7,781 nt of DNA from Actinomycetes bacterium. GTDB lineage: Bacteria > Actinomycetota > Actinomycetes > Mycobacteriales > Micromonosporaceae. A program made the position numbers and the translations under genes. Of the stretch, positions 7,121 through 7,781 are shown piece after piece. The notes beneath the pieces were generated by a model. The model saw only the letters and a list, made by a program, of their open reading frames with translations, ran no database searches and was not told where the DNA came from. Positions within the stretch are counted from its first letter, which is position 1. Each line of letters opens with the position of its first letter. The stretch is taken from the NCBI GenBank assembly GCA_023437285.1, contig JAEZGP010000376.1:1-7781 (forward strand), in the 5' to 3' direction.

Positions 7121-7781
7121 TCAGCCGGGCAGCACGACCGTCTCCCCGGCGGTCAGCCCGGACGTGATCTCGGTGTACCGGTCGCCCCGTAGCCCAATTC
7201 CCACCGTACGGACCTCGGGAGCCGAGCCGCCGCCGCTCGCCACGGTCACGGTGCCCGACTGCCCGTCGCTGCCGGTCACCGCCTCCGACGGGACGTACCG
7301 CACGCCGGTGGCGGTGGCCGTGGTGACGGTCACATCGGCGCTCTGCCCGACAAGCAGATCGGACGGCACGTCCGTAAAGGTGATCTGCGCGCCGTAGGTG
7401 ACCAGGCGCGACGAGACCGTACCGACGGGATCGACCTGCGACACCGTGCCCGCGACGGGGTCGGCCGCCCGGCCGGCGAGCGAGACGGTGGCCGCCTGGC
7501 CCACCTCCAGCCGGGCCACGGCCGCCTCCGAGAACGACGCCGTGACGGCCAGGTCGTCGCGGCCGGCCAGCACGATGAACGCGCCGCCCGCACCGACCTC
7601 GCTGCCCACCGCCCCCGAGATAGAAATGATCTTTCCGGCGACGGGAGCCTTGATCGTGGTGCCGGCCAGCACCCGCTTCGCGTTGGCCAGCGCCAGCTCA
7701 GCGTTGTTGAGCCGCTGCTGCGCGGCGAAGACCGCGTCGGCCGACGAGCCCTGCCGCGACGCCGAGCCGCGCGAGCCACCC
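7121..7781 (-). CDS. Second membrane-fusion/adaptor protein, C-terminal part (partial, 5' end outside window)
   Basis: An open frame enters from the right edge (first whole codon ends at 7780) and gives 219 residues to TGA 7123-7121. It begins with a Gly/Ser-rich run (GGSRGSASRQGSS), then the last helix of the alpha-hairpin (AAQQRLNNAELALANAKRVL). The second lipoyl half is TTIKAPVAGKIISISGAVG with a normal short turn (SEVGAGG). A beta-barrel domain (VTASFSEAAVARLEVGQAAT onward) and a membrane-proximal domain (VRYVPSEAV, GDRYTEITSGLTAGETVVLPG) follow. The order and motifs match the other adaptor in this window, for example GDRYTEITSG against GDSYTEIKSG, so the two are paralogues. This copy ends without a Gly-rich tail. 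No ABC genes follow it directly. It may close a separate transporter operon lying beyond the edge, or be a further member of this one. Confidence 0.9.
   Translation of the reverse strand, partial: GGSRGSASRQGSSADAVFAAQQRLNNAELALANAKRVLAGTTIKAPVAGKIISISGAVGSEVGAGGAFIVLAGRDDLAVTASFSEAAVARLEVGQAATVSLAGRAADPVAGTVSQVDPVGTVSSRLVTYGAQITFTDVPSDLLVGQSADVTVTTATATGVRYVPSEAVTGSDGQSGTVTVASGGGSAPEVRTVGIGLRGDRYTEITSGLTAGETVVLPG

Overview
The window is very GC-rich, with G/C-biased third codon positions, frequent GTG starts and many start/stop overlaps. This points to a high-GC actinomycete. A Micromonosporaceae-like origin is a guess from overall flavour and is not proven. Almost everything is coded on the minus strand. 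The one exception is a short plus-strand tail at the left edge. No RNA genes, CRISPR array, insertion sequence or phage genes were seen.

Left edge (3-931): the C-terminal end of a ROK-family protein on the plus strand converges on, and overlaps, a minus-strand pair of small four-helix membrane proteins (931-581 and 584-165). The pair is joined by a GTGA start/stop overlap. Their function is unknown. The 125-base gap 932-1056 separates them from the next operon. It holds a possible leaderless promoter for the pair and a weak hairpin.

Centre (1057-7008): a compact minus-strand locus, read right to left. It encodes an OmpR/PhoB-type response regulator, a HAMP/HisKA/HATPase sensor kinase, a membrane-fusion (periplasmic-adaptor type) protein, a MacB-type ABC ATPase, a MacB/FtsX-type permease and a small membrane-anchored DUF5666-like protein. 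Spacing is 2 nt between regulator and kinase and 41 nt between kinase and adaptor. The adaptor, ATPase and permease then overlap by 4 nt (ATGA, GTGA), and a 13-nt gap precedes the last gene, whose ribosome binding site overlaps the permease stop codon. The simplest reading is a signal-responsive export or envelope-stress system related to MacAB-type and Gram-positive YknXYZ-type transporters. The kinase would sense an envelope or extracellular cue, the regulator would control the operon, and the transporter would move or extrude a substrate that cannot be named from sequence.

Right edge (7121-7781): the C-terminal 219 residues of a second, paralogous adaptor, ending 112 bases upstream of the regulator start. 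That gap contains two copies of an 8-bp direct repeat exactly 20 bp apart, a candidate regulator site.

The overall architecture is a known type. The less ordinary points are the Gly/Ser-rich insert in the adaptor's lipoyl domain, the 21-bp tandem repeat coding its FPGGAGG tail, the DUF5666-like protein as a possible fourth component, and the second adaptor next door.
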